NCBI RefSeq assembly: GCF_025567625.1
Contig: NZ_JAOQJC010000007.1
Span: forward strand, 62,001-126,000
Length of the DNA stretch: 64,000 bases
From: Paenibacillus sp. J5C2022
GTDB taxonomy: Bacteria; Bacillota; Bacilli; Paenibacillales; Paenibacillaceae
Direction: 5' to 3'
Numbering within the stretch: position 1 is the first letter of the stretch; each line of letters begins with the position of its first letter. Made by a program: the position numbers and the translations under genes. Positions 17,859-26,225 of the stretch are shown here, one piece after another. The notes below the pieces were generated by a model. That model was not told the DNA's origin, did not search any database, and saw only the letters and a program-made list of their open reading frames with translations.

Positions 17859-18740
17859 TTAACCTTTAAGAGAACCGATCATCATCCCTTTGACAAAATA
17901 CTTTTGCACGAAGGGATAGACCATGATGATCGGTATCGTGGCAACCATGACTGTCGTAGCTTTAATCGTCTCCGGATTGGCCACCAAATCTTCATCCGCC
18001 ATCGCATTCAAGTCCATCATGTCCTGCGTTCCCTCGAGCACGATTCTGCGAAGGACAACTTGTAGAACATGCTTGTCGGCATCCGATATATAGATCATGC
18101 TGTCAAACCATGCATTCCAATGCCCGACAGCCGTCCATAGACTGAGCGTGGCCACAATCGGCATCGACAGCGGGATGACAATCTGGAATAATATGCGGAT
18201 TTCGTTAGCCCCATCGATCTTGGCCGACTCCTCCAGACTTTCCGGTATCGACATGAAGAAATTTCTCGCGATAATCATTTGGAACGTATGAATTAATCCT
18301 GGCAATACAAGCGCCCATACGGAGTTCATCAAGCCAAGCGATTTGACCAGGAAGTAGCTTGGAATCAAGCCCCCGGAGAAAAACATCGTAAAAACGATGA
18401 ACGCCGTCCAGAACCCCCGATGGGGAAACTGCTTTTTCGCCAGCGGATATGCCGTAAATATCGTTACCAGCACAGTTAAGGCTGTTCCAATTAGCGTGCG
18501 AACCATCGTATTGGCGAACCCGGATGCGATAAAATCATTCGTAAGCACCTTCATGTAGTTGTCGAATGTGACCTTGGAAGGAATGATACGAATCTGCGTG
18601 AGCGAGACATCGCCGGGACTTAACGATAATGAAAGCAAAAACATGAACGGATAAATCGTCGAAAGGCACAACACGATTAAAACGGTGTAGTTCAAAACAT
18701 CGAATCCCTTTTCAATAGCGGTAGATTTCACATGCCCCAT
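17859..18740 (-). CDS. Carbohydrate ABC transporter permease (LplC/YtcP type)
   Basis: 293 residues with six predicted membrane segments. The EAA loop is ESAKIDGANEIRILFQIVIP near residue 180. The C-terminus KGMMIGSLKG is typical of YtcP/LplC proteins. RBS GAAGGAGAT precedes ATG 18740. It is the second gene of the operon, 27 bases after the LplB-type gene, and forms the channel with that subunit. Confidence 0.92.
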   Translation of the reverse strand: MGHVKSTAIEKGFDVLNYTVLIVLCLSTIYPFMFLLSLSLSPGDVSLTQIRIIPSKVTFDNYMKVLTNDFIASGFANTMVRTLIGTALTVLVTIFTAYPLAKKQFPHRGFWTAFIVFTMFFSGGLIPSYFLVKSLGLMNSVWALVLPGLIHTFQMIIARNFFMSIPESLEESAKIDGANEIRILFQIVIPLSMPIVATLSLWTAVGHWNAWFDSMIYISDADKHVLQVVLRRIVLEGTQDMMDLNAMADEDLVANPETIKATTVMVATIPIIMVYPFVQKYFVKGMMIGSLKG

Positions 18741-18767
18741 TCCTACATCTCCTTCTGCGGCAGCTGT

Positions 18768-19724
18768 CTACCATAGACCATAGTCATTCCACTTCTTGGC
18801 CAGAGCATTGGTCATGACGATCAGCACGAACGCGATAACATTTTTGAATAAACCGACAGCAGTAGCGAAGCTGTACTCCATCTCCACCATGCCCCGCCGG
18901 TACGTATATGTGCTCAGCACATCCCCGACACTGTATACAGCCGGATTATACATGTTGAATATTTGGTCAAAATCATCATTCACGATTTTGCCGACGGCAA
19001 AAATAAACATAATTGTAATAACCGGCAGCATGGACGGCAAAGTAATATAAAATATGTTCTGAATACGGTTGGCCCCGTCAACTGTTGATGCTTCGTACAG
19101 CTCAGGATTGATGGAAGTGAGCGCCGCCAAATAAATAATGGTTCCCCAGCCGACATCCTTCCATATATCCGAAGCGACCAGCACGCCGCGAAACCACGAT
19201 GGGTCGGCCAAAAAATAAATCGGCTTCAACCCAATGGATTGCAGAAAAATATTGATCGGACCTATCGAAGGCGACAAAAATTGAACGAATAAGCCCGCAA
19301 TGACAACCCAAGATAAAAAATGCGGCATATAACTGATCGTTTGAACCGTTCGCTTGAACAGGACATGCCTGACCTCATTCAACAGAAGCGCCAGAATGAT
19401 CGGCGCCGGGAAGCCGAATATGAGCTTATAGAAGCTGATGACGATCGTATTGCGGAACACTTCCCAAAAGCTGCCCAGAGAAAACAAATCGCGGAAATGC
19501 TCTAAACCGACCCACTGGCTTCCCCATATCCCTTCACTGAAGCGGTAATCCTTGAAAGCGATCATAATGCCGTAAATCGGAAGATATTGAAAGACAATAT
19601 AATAGATAATCGCCGGCACAAAAAGGAGCACCAAATACTTCTGCTTGTAATAAGAGACCCACCATCTGCGTTTCGATCGTTCCCTCGGAGAATCCTTACT
19701 CCCCACTGCAACAGACACCTTCAT
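18768..19724 (-). CDS. Carbohydrate ABC transporter permease (LplB/YteP type)
   Basis: 318 residues. A basic N-terminus of about 28 residues is followed by six membrane segments. The EAA loop is EASTVDGANRIQNIFYITLP near residue 215. ATG 19724 follows GAGAGAGGTGA. It is the first gene of a seven-gene minus operon (LplB-type, LplC-type, binding protein, two AP-superfamily enzymes, SLH protein, histidine phosphatase). The divergent AraC-type membrane regulator at 20086 is the likely controller, as is common for YteP/YtcP transporters. Confidence 0.92.
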   Translation of the reverse strand: MKVSVAVGSKDSPRERSKRRWWVSYYKQKYLVLLFVPAIIYYIVFQYLPIYGIMIAFKDYRFSEGIWGSQWVGLEHFRDLFSLGSFWEVFRNTIVISFYKLIFGFPAPIILALLLNEVRHVLFKRTVQTISYMPHFLSWVVIAGLFVQFLSPSIGPINIFLQSIGLKPIYFLADPSWFRGVLVASDIWKDVGWGTIIYLAALTSINPELYEASTVDGANRIQNIFYITLPSMLPVITIMFIFAVGKIVNDDFDQIFNMYNPAVYSVGDVLSTYTYRRGMVEMEYSFATAVGLFKNVIAFVLIVMTNALAKKWNDYGLW

Positions 19725-20085
19725 TCACCTCTCTCTCGCTTTTTTCTTTCCGGGATCGCTCCCTCGCTTAAACGTACACAAACCGTTTGGAACGAGGAAT
19801 AGGAAAGAACGCAAAAGGTATAAAAAAAGGAACTTGGACAACTTAAATTTCTCTACAACATATAAAAAAAGCCGAATTTCGGCCGATTTTGATACATTTT
19901 CTTCTTTTTATACAATTAATCGTGAATATTTACGATAACTCAACAATGTTTTTCAATTTTTTTCAGCCTAATTAACGCACTTGCACTGCTCAATCAACTT
20001 TACAATATGTTAACGAACCCCATAAATCCTCTTAATACTGACGTGATAAAGTAAACGGTAACAAACACATCAAGGAGCGCTTGCC
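19725..20085. promoter_or_regulatory. Divergent control region between the lpl-like operon and AraC regulator gene
   Basis: 361 bp without a gene. For the plus strand, TTGATA (19889-19894) and TACAAT (19911-19916) with a 16-base spacer form a good promoter. A weaker one is TTAACG (20010-20015), a 17-base spacer and TAATAC (20033-20038). On the minus strand a small GCCGA stem followed by seven T (19864-19883) looks like a weak terminator or attenuator ahead of the permease operon. No convincing minus-strand promoter was found by eye, which would fit an activator-dependent promoter. RBS AAGGAG at 20072-20077 serves the AraC gene. Confidence 0.5.
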
Positions 20086-22452
20086 ATGAGATGGTTCAGC
20101 CGGTTGAATACCGTTTTTTACAAGCTTGTCATGTCATATGTCGCGTTAATCTTCATTACAATCCTATTTGTCGGATTGGCTTCCTATCATTACTTCTCCA
20201 ATATTTACAATGAAGAATTGAAAAAGATGGAATCTAAAATATTGAACCATACCAGCCAAAACTTATTGAACGAGATTGTAGATATTGTAGAAAGAAGCTA
20301 TATTCTTGTTGCAATGGGCGACTCGCAGATCAGTCCCGCTGCCTATTTATTCGATCAGCCCTTGAATGGAAATCATGAGAAAATACATATTTCGCAGCAG
20401 TATCTTAAAAAAATAGCCGCCTCCTATCCGGAGGTGCTCGATTCCATCAGTATCTACTATCGTTCAAATGATATTGTCGTATCGTCCCTGTCAGGGGTAA
20501 CGTATCTGGATGAAGAGAACGCATCGATTGATCTGGAATGGCTGGAACGCGTTCATAACCGGGAGGATGCGGATGCGACAATATGGGTAGAGGCCAGATC
20601 GGTCCCGCGCAACATTCATTCTAATTCGCATACCGCCAAGCTTGTAACGTTCATTCGTCCGTACCCGTATACCATTCGAACCGGGGAGGCCAAGGGGTAT
20701 ATAGCCCTGCATATTAAAGAAAGCATGCTGCAAAAGCTCATCCATTCCGAGAAAAGCTCGGAAGGAAATATGCTGTTGATCGGCAAAGATGGTACGATTC
20801 TGACCCATAATTTCCCCGAGGATGTAAGCAGCTCGTTGACAGCCCTGCCTTTTTACCGCCAAGTAACCGCTCCGGACAGCAGGGACGGCAGCTTTATTAC
20901 GAGTGTCGGCAACACCGAGACGATGGTAACGTCGGTTACGGTCCCGAATACGGAATGGAAGCTTGTGAGCGCAACGCCAGTCAGCGAGTTCTACAAAAAA
21001 ACAGTGCCGCTTCGCCATACATTGCTTACCATCTGTATCGCGGCTATAGCAATAGGCATTGTCATCTCGAACATATTCACGATGCGTATCTATAACCCGC
21101 TTCGCCCTATTATCAACAAAGCGAAAAGTGCTTTCGATCAAGGAAAAGCCGGTCACCAGCTTGATGAGAATGAGTTCTCGCTATTGGATCGCGTAATCAA
21201 CAATTTATCCGTGAAAATTTATGATCTTGAGAATACGATCGATTCTAATGCGCCATTGATCAAGCATCATTTCGTACTTGGGCTTCTTCATGGCAAAATC
21301 CCCTCCAAAAGCGAACTGGAGGGGACGATGCGATTAATCGGTCTGCAGTTGCCTTACTTGAAGCACACGGCAGTGCTAATAAGGCTTGATGGAGCAACCA
21401 TGTCCCAGTTGACGCTGGAAAACCGCCAGTTCATCAAATTTAATTTAATCAAGGAGCTGGAACAGTGGGACAAGGATAACACGAGGCTGCTTGCGGCGGA
21501 GTTGTCCGAATATGAATTATGCGCTATCGTGAATGCGAATGACGATGTGACAAAAAAACTGGAGCGGCTCCACAAAGACGCGAAGGAGTACGTGCATGAC
21601 AACTTTATGATGAAGCTGACCTTCTCGGCAGGAAGACCCGCATCATCGCTGCTGGAGCTGGAACCTTCATGCCGGGAAGCGGCGGCGGCGCTCAAGTACG
21701 CACCAATTCATCCCGAACAGTCGTTGTTCTTCGCGGAGGTATGGATGCCGATGGAGGAAAGAGACGAAGAAATGCCGGCGGAGCTGACGGCACGCTTCTC
21801 AAGCGAGCTCCGTTCAGGACGGCTGTCTCAGGTGAAGGCGGTAGTAGAGGAATTTACGCATTTAGCGCAATCCGGAGCCTATTCTGCCGACCATTGTTGG
21901 GCCATGTGGACGGGGTTGACGGACGCTTACCGGTCCTATCTGGAGGATCTGCCATTGAAGGGGAGCGAGAGCCAATACGATGAGTGGCTGAAAACCAGTG
22001 TATACCCAGTCGACATCATAAGCTGCAAGTCCATGCTGATACAGGCGATTGAAGATACCTATCAAAACATCGAAGCACTGTCAAATCAAAAAAACCGCAA
22101 CATGGTCACGTCCGCAAAGCAATATATATCCGATAATCTGCAACAATCCATCTCTCTTGAATCTGCCGCCGAACATGTCCGCATCAGCGGCAAATATTTG
22201 AGCCGGTTGTTCAAGGAAGAGACGGGACTGAACTTCTCCGAATACGTAAACCGAAAAAGATTGGAACTGGCGGAGCGGTACATTCTCACTTCCGACATGA
22301 CCATTGAGCAAATATCCGCACATGCAGGCTTCAATAGCTCTGCATATTTCATCAAAAAATTCAAAGAGACCTATAGCGTTACACCTCGCATGTACAAGCA
22401 ATATTACTTGTCTGAAGAAAAGAGAACGCCAAAGAAGGAGCTCGCACATTGA
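20086..22452 (+). CDS. Membrane-bound sensor with AraC-type DNA-binding domain
   Basis: 788 residues. A membrane segment at about 13-35, an extracellular sensory region (Cache-like) at about 36-305 and a second membrane segment at about 306-328 are followed by a HAMP-like linker. A cytoplasmic middle region follows, and an AraC/XylS HTH pair lies at about 675-780 (SGKYLSRLFKEETG; the second helix pair ends SSAYFIKKFKETYSVTP). Proteins of this type (YesS/YtdP-like) sense an extracellular signal or binding-protein state and activate the adjacent sugar transporter operon. It is divergent from the lpl-like operon and so is probably its regulator. The stop codon lies inside a strong terminator hairpin. 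Confidence 0.9.
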   Translation: MRWFSRLNTVFYKLVMSYVALIFITILFVGLASYHYFSNIYNEELKKMESKILNHTSQNLLNEIVDIVERSYILVAMGDSQISPAAYLFDQPLNGNHEKIHISQQYLKKIAASYPEVLDSISIYYRSNDIVVSSLSGVTYLDEENASIDLEWLERVHNREDADATIWVEARSVPRNIHSNSHTAKLVTFIRPYPYTIRTGEAKGYIALHIKESMLQKLIHSEKSSEGNMLLIGKDGTILTHNFPEDVSSSLTALPFYRQVTAPDSRDGSFITSVGNTETMVTSVTVPNTEWKLVSATPVSEFYKKTVPLRHTLLTICIAAIAIGIVISNIFTMRIYNPLRPIINKAKSAFDQGKAGHQLDENEFSLLDRVINNLSVKIYDLENTIDSNAPLIKHHFVLGLLHGKIPSKSELEGTMRLIGLQLPYLKHTAVLIRLDGATMSQLTLENRQFIKFNLIKELEQWDKDNTRLLAAELSEYELCAIVNANDDVTKKLERLHKDAKEYVHDNFMMKLTFSAGRPASSLLELEPSCREAAAALKYAPIHPEQSLFFAEVWMPMEERDEEMPAELTARFSSELRSGRLSQVKAVVEEFTHLAQSGAYSADHCWAMWTGLTDAYRSYLEDLPLKGSESQYDEWLKTSVYPVDIISCKSMLIQAIEDTYQNIEALSNQKNRNMVTSAKQYISDNLQQSISLESAAEHVRISGKYLSRLFKEETGLNFSEYVNRKRLELAERYILTSDMTIEQISAHAGFNSSAYFIKKFKETYSVTPRMYKQYYLSEEKRTPKKELAH

Positions 22453-22463
22453 GCTCCTTCTTT
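22431..22463. terminator. Bidirectional terminator, 13-bp perfect stem
   Basis: AAAGAAGGAGCTC and its exact complement flank a seven-base loop; the arms start with A-rich and end with T-rich sequence. It overlaps the stop codon of the AraC-type gene and also lies just past the convergent RpiR gene, so it can end transcription from both sides. Confidence 0.85.
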
Positions 22464-22494
22464 GACGTTTCACTGGAAAGACTGATGAATCAAA

Positions 22495-23358
22495 TCATTT
22501 CCGCCGCTTGCCCGCGATAATATTATGCGTTTTCGCCAAATACTTCTTCACTTGTCCGTAATCCGCGCTTGCCACTCCGGCGAACAAAATGTCGATAATC
22601 GTCAGCATCGCTATCCGCGAGCCCATAGCTCCGCTTCGAATGGAAATCTCGGGTGTCGATATGCTAAGCAATATATGCGCCCGCTCCGACAGCTCGCTCT
22701 TGTTATACTTTGTAATCGCAATCACCTTGGCCCCGTTCTTGCGGGCAATATCCAGCGCCTCCAGCACTTCGGGCGTCTCTCCGGAATTAGAGATGAAGAT
22801 CGCGACGTCCCCTTTCTCCAGCAGCGTAGAGGCCGTCAATTGGCTATGACCGTCGGTATAGGCATGACAGATCTTATTGATTCTAGTGAATTTCTGCTCC
22901 GCATCCTGACAGACGAGGCCCGACGCACCGATCCCGAAGAATACAATTCGCTTGCTGATGCGAAGCGCTTGAACGGCCTTCTCCACGGCTCCACGATCGA
23001 TGACGCTAAGCGTATCCTCGATAGAACGCATATTGTTGCGGCTTACATTCGAAATAATTGTACCCAGATCGTCACCGGGCTGAATGTCCGTATACTGCTC
23101 TCCGGACTCGTCGTCCATCGACCCCAGCGAAGCGGATATGCTTACGATAAAGCTTCGATAGCCGTTATAGCCCATCGTTTTGCAGAATCGCAGCACCGAT
23201 GCGTCGCTTGTCTTGCTCGCCTGGGCCAGACTTTTTATCGAGAGATGAGGAATTTCTTCCTTATTCGCCAATATATATTCCGCGACCAAGCGCTCCACGG
23301 GCGTCAGGCTATCTTTCCTGTCCCGAATTTTGATCAACACATTATCGTTTATCGCCAT
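22495..23358 (-). CDS. RpiR/MurR-family transcriptional regulator
   Basis: 287 residues from ATG 23358, which has AAGGAG ten bases upstream; an ATG 12 codons earlier lacks a good RBS. The N-terminal HTH_6 domain spans about 1-77, with ASKTSDASVLRFCKTMGYNGY typical of RpiR. The C-terminal SIS domain spans about 120-260, with FFGIGASGLVCQD and ISNSGETPEVLEAL, and binds phosphosugars. It is divergent from the GH4-kinase operon and so is likely its regulator. MurR of E. coli is of this family and senses MurNAc-6-phosphate, so control of the distant murQ operon is also possible. Confidence 0.92.
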   Translation of the reverse strand: MAINDNVLIKIRDRKDSLTPVERLVAEYILANKEEIPHLSIKSLAQASKTSDASVLRFCKTMGYNGYRSFIVSISASLGSMDDESGEQYTDIQPGDDLGTIISNVSRNNMRSIEDTLSVIDRGAVEKAVQALRISKRIVFFGIGASGLVCQDAEQKFTRINKICHAYTDGHSQLTASTLLEKGDVAIFISNSGETPEVLEALDIARKNGAKVIAITKYNKSELSERAHILLSISTPEISIRSGAMGSRIAMLTIIDILFAGVASADYGQVKKYLAKTHNIIAGKRRK

Positions 23359-23484
23359 CGGCAGCCGCTCCTTAACCGTATCATTTTTTTGCATCTAAAT
23401 CGTATACGTATTCCCGATAAATTACAAGTACCACGCGCATACTCGCAGCAACTTCGAGCACTCTTGCACACCTTAAAATAAAAA

Positions 23485-23516
23485 TTTATTTCAAAATAAA
23501 ATTATCATTATGATAA
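23485..23516. promoter_or_regulatory. Two adjacent palindromes, candidate RpiR operators
   Basis: TTTATTTCAAAATAAA (23485-23500) is a perfect 7-bp inverted repeat with a two-base centre. TTATCATTATGATAA (23502-23516) is a perfect 7-bp inverted repeat with one central base. They lie in the AT-rich divergent promoter region, just upstream of the plus-strand promoter. Confidence 0.5.
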
Positions 23517-23533
23517 ATTTATTACAAAAATTA

Positions 23534-23563
23534 TTGTTGGTCAAGGCTGAGCTGTGCTATACT
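23534..23563 (+). promoter_or_regulatory. Predicted extended -10 promoter of the GH4-kinase operon
   Basis: TTGTTG (23534-23539), an 18-base spacer and TATACT (23558-23563), with TGC directly before the -10 box (extended -10). The start codon follows about 55 bases later. Confidence 0.6.
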
Positions 23564-23618
23564 ATCGTCACAATTCAACCGAAATCTACTCTACTATTTC
23601 TGTAAAAGGATGGGTGAC

Positions 23619-24902
23619 ATGACCAAACCATTCAAAATCGCCATTATCGGCGCCGGAAGCACGTACACTCCTGAATTGATGGAAGGCATCATTAAACGCA
23701 AGCTCCAATTGCCTCTGGATGAATTGGCCTTGATGGACATTGACGAGCGAAAGCTCGACATCGTCGGAGGACTATGCGAGCGTATGGTAGAAGCGGCGGG
23801 TATGCCGACCAAGGTTGTGAAAACGCAGCAATTGGACGAAGCGCTCACGAAAGCCGATTTCGTATTGGGACAAATCCGTGTCGGCAAGCTTCCCGCTCGG
23901 GTGCTGGATGAGCAAATTCCACTGAAATATGGACTGATCGGTCAGGAAACATGCGGTATTGGCGGCTTCTTCAAAGCGATGCGCACTATTCCCGTTATGC
24001 TGGACATCGCGCGGCGTATGGAGCAGCTATGCCCGAATGCCTGGCTCATTAACTTCTCCAATCCGGCGGGCATACTGTCAGAAGCGCTGCTGACACACAG
24101 CCGGGTGAATATGCTGGGCTTGTGCAATGTGCCTTACAATATGTTCAAGAGCATCCGCGAGACGCTTCAGCTCCCCGATGCCGACCTGACTTATATCGGA
24201 CTCAATCACTTAAGCTGGATTACCGGCATTCAGCATGGAGGCAAGGACTACCTGCAGGAAGCGCTAAGCATGGGATTGAATAGCGAAGCGATGAAGAACA
24301 TCCCGTCCAGCGGCTTCAGCCAGCAGCTGATTCAATCGGTAGGCGCCATTCCATCCTCCTATCTGGAGTATTACTACTTCAAGGACAAGAAGCTGAAGCT
24401 GTTGAAGGACAGCGAGCTGTCGCGCGGGGAAAAATGCATGCAGATCGAAGATGAGCTTCTGGATATTTACTCCAATGCGGAGCTTCATACGAAGCCGGAA
24501 CTGCTCTCCTCGCGCGGCGGTGCTAATTATTCCGAGGTGGCGATCAGTCTCGTCGACGCCATCTACAACGACAAGCAGGAGACGCACGTCGTCAACTTGC
24601 TGAATCGCGGCGCACTGGACTTCATGGAAGATTCGGACGCCGTCGAGATCGCGGCGGTTATCGGGAAGGATGGCGCGAAGCCCGTGCCACTGCCCGGATT
24701 CGCCAATCGGCATATTGTCGACTATATGCGCATGGTAAAGGCGTATGAACGGGAGACAGTCAATGCTGCGGTGACGGGAAGCGAGGAAGCGGCGATGCGC
24801 GCTCTCATGATGAACCCGCTCGTATTCGACTATACGGCCGCATACGAATGCTTCCAGGAGCTGAAGCAAGCGCATCGCGCGTATTTGCCGCAGTTCGCTT
24901 GA
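23619..24902 (+). CDS. GH4-family 6-phospho-glycosidase (6-phospho-beta-glucosidase-like)
   Basis: 427 residues from ATG 23619; AAAGGA at 23605-23610 is well placed for this start and too close for ATG 23610. GH4 enzymes use NAD and a divalent metal to cleave phosphorylated glycosides by oxidation-elimination. The NAD loop IIGAGSTYTPEL is near residues 8-19. The metal ligands are C169 in LCNVPYNMF and H197 in GLNHLSW. The protein best resembles the LicH/CelF branch, but the substrate is not certain. It is co-transcribed with a BadF-type kinase, which suggests that the kinase makes the 6-phosphorylated sugar that this enzyme or MurQ then processes. Confidence 0.92.
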   Translation: MTKPFKIAIIGAGSTYTPELMEGIIKRKLQLPLDELALMDIDERKLDIVGGLCERMVEAAGMPTKVVKTQQLDEALTKADFVLGQIRVGKLPARVLDEQIPLKYGLIGQETCGIGGFFKAMRTIPVMLDIARRMEQLCPNAWLINFSNPAGILSEALLTHSRVNMLGLCNVPYNMFKSIRETLQLPDADLTYIGLNHLSWITGIQHGGKDYLQEALSMGLNSEAMKNIPSSGFSQQLIQSVGAIPSSYLEYYYFKDKKLKLLKDSELSRGEKCMQIEDELLDIYSNAELHTKPELLSSRGGANYSEVAISLVDAIYNDKQETHVVNLLNRGALDFMEDSDAVEIAAVIGKDGAKPVPLPGFANRHIVDYMRMVKAYERETVNAAVTGSEEAAMRALMMNPLVFDYTAAYECFQELKQAHRAYLPQFA

Positions 24903-24916
24903 GGAGGAATGTCGAC

Positions 24917-25933
24917 ATGACAAGCCAGACATATGTAATCGGAGTAGACGGCGGCAATAGCAAGACGGATTACTTCCTGTTCGATGGCAACGGGCATTAT
25001 AAGGATCATATTCGCTCCGGCACTTGCAGCCACGAGCAGTTCCCCGACGGGTATGAGAGCGCATTCCGCATTATGCGCGAAAATATTGCGCAGCTGCTGT
25101 CCCGCAACGGCGTAGAGATGAAGGACGTCGCCGCGGGCGCCTTCGGACTGGCCGGAGCGGACATCCCTCCGCAGAAGAAGCAGCTGGAGCAAGTGGTGGA
25201 GCGGCTAGGCTTCACTCGCTACGCGATGGATAACGACTCCTTCCTGGGGGTAAAGGCCGCCAGCGGCAAAGGCTACGGCATCTGCTCCATTAACGGGTCA
25301 GGAGCATGTACGGGCGGCATCTCGCCGAGCGGGCTCCGGCTGCAGATCGGCGGCGTGGGCAGCGAATTGTCCGGCGATGAGGCGGGCGGATACTACTTGT
25401 CCCGCCGCGTGCTGAGAGCCGTCTATGACGCCTTCTACCGGTTCGGCCCTGAGACAACGCTGACTCCGTCCGTTATGAACTTGCTAGGCATTGCGAATAA
25501 GGAGTCATTCATCGAGCATGCGCTTCAGGGCTTGCTCGCCAAGAGCTTGCCTTATACGGATCTGGTTACTGCTCTGTTCACTTGTGCGGAGAGCGGAGAT
25601 TCCGTCTCGCGGGACATTGTCGCTCATTCCGCTCGACAGATGGCACTATCCACGGCCGGCTGTGCACGGGAGCTGGATTTCGCCGCCGGGGAGGCCATCG
25701 ACATCGTCATGGCCGGTTCGGTCTGGGTGAAGGCGAAGTCGCCGGTCATGCGGGACCTGTATATGCAATACGTGGACGAACTGGTTGATCGACCTTGCCG
25801 CTACATTCTGCTGGAGGTTCCTCCCGCCGCCGGAGCAGTTCTGTGGGCGCTGGAGCTGGCGGGCGGCAGGCCCGTTGACGCCGAATTGCGCGGGATAGTC
25901 ATCTCCGCTGTACAAGAGAGAGCAATAGGGTAG
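24917..25933 (+). CDS. BadF/BadG/BcrA/BcrD-type sugar kinase (GlcNAc/MurNAc kinase-like)
   Basis: 338 residues from ATG 24917, nine bases after GAGGAGG, which overlaps the stop of the GH4 gene. ATPase motifs are GVDGGNSKTDYFLFDGNG at about 7-24, GAFGLAGAD near 75 and INGSGACTGG near 127. This family includes NagK-type GlcNAc kinases and the clostridial MurNAc/GlcNAc kinase MurK. Because the murQ operon has an ABC importer and no kinase, this protein is a reasonable candidate to make MurNAc-6-phosphate. Alternatively it phosphorylates the GH4 substrate. The stop codon lies within the terminator hairpin. Confidence 0.88.
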   Translation: MTSQTYVIGVDGGNSKTDYFLFDGNGHYKDHIRSGTCSHEQFPDGYESAFRIMRENIAQLLSRNGVEMKDVAAGAFGLAGADIPPQKKQLEQVVERLGFTRYAMDNDSFLGVKAASGKGYGICSINGSGACTGGISPSGLRLQIGGVGSELSGDEAGGYYLSRRVLRAVYDAFYRFGPETTLTPSVMNLLGIANKESFIEHALQGLLAKSLPYTDLVTALFTCAESGDSVSRDIVAHSARQMALSTAGCARELDFAAGEAIDIVMAGSVWVKAKSPVMRDLYMQYVDELVDRPCRYILLEVPPAAGAVLWALELAGGRPVDAELRGIVISAVQERAIG

Positions 25934-25960
25934 GCAACACCTGCCCTACTGCTCTCTTTT
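25917..25960 (+). terminator. Rho-independent terminator of the GH4-kinase operon
   Basis: Stem of 8 + 5 + 3 pairs with one mismatch and one G-T pair, loop CAACA, followed by TTTTCTTT. It contains the kinase stop codon. Confidence 0.85.
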
Positions 25961-26121
25961 CTTTATAGCTGGACGCTGGACTGGTAAGCTGTCACACTCC
26001 AGCCGATGCCACATGCCTTGCAGCACCCAATTTAGCTACTTCCGCTCCTCCAACCAAGGTTTCATCGTCTGCAGCTCACCGACTGCCCACTCTCCCCCAT
26101 CTCACCTTCACTCTCCCCACT

Positions 26122-26141
26122 TCATGAGCTTTTGCTCATGA
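26122..26141. promoter_or_regulatory. Inverted repeat upstream of the oxidoreductase promoter
   Basis: TCATGAGC and GCTCATGA, perfect 8-bp arms around TTTT, ending 20 bases before the -35 box. It may be an operator or a small hairpin. The rest of 25961-26121 shows no gene or other signal. Confidence 0.4.
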
Positions 26142-26161
26142 CGGATATGAAAATCCCCCAT

Positions 26162-26190
26162 TTGATACATGAGATTCCGCCCTCTATAAT
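26162..26190 (+). promoter_or_regulatory. Strong sigma-A promoter of the oxidoreductase gene
   Basis: TTGATA (26162-26167), exactly 17 bases, TATAAT (26185-26190). Transcription would start near 26197, about 30 bases before the ATG. Confidence 0.8.
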
Positions 26191-26225
26191 CTAAGGCAAC
26201 GGTCATGGAAATGGAGGAAATGAAC

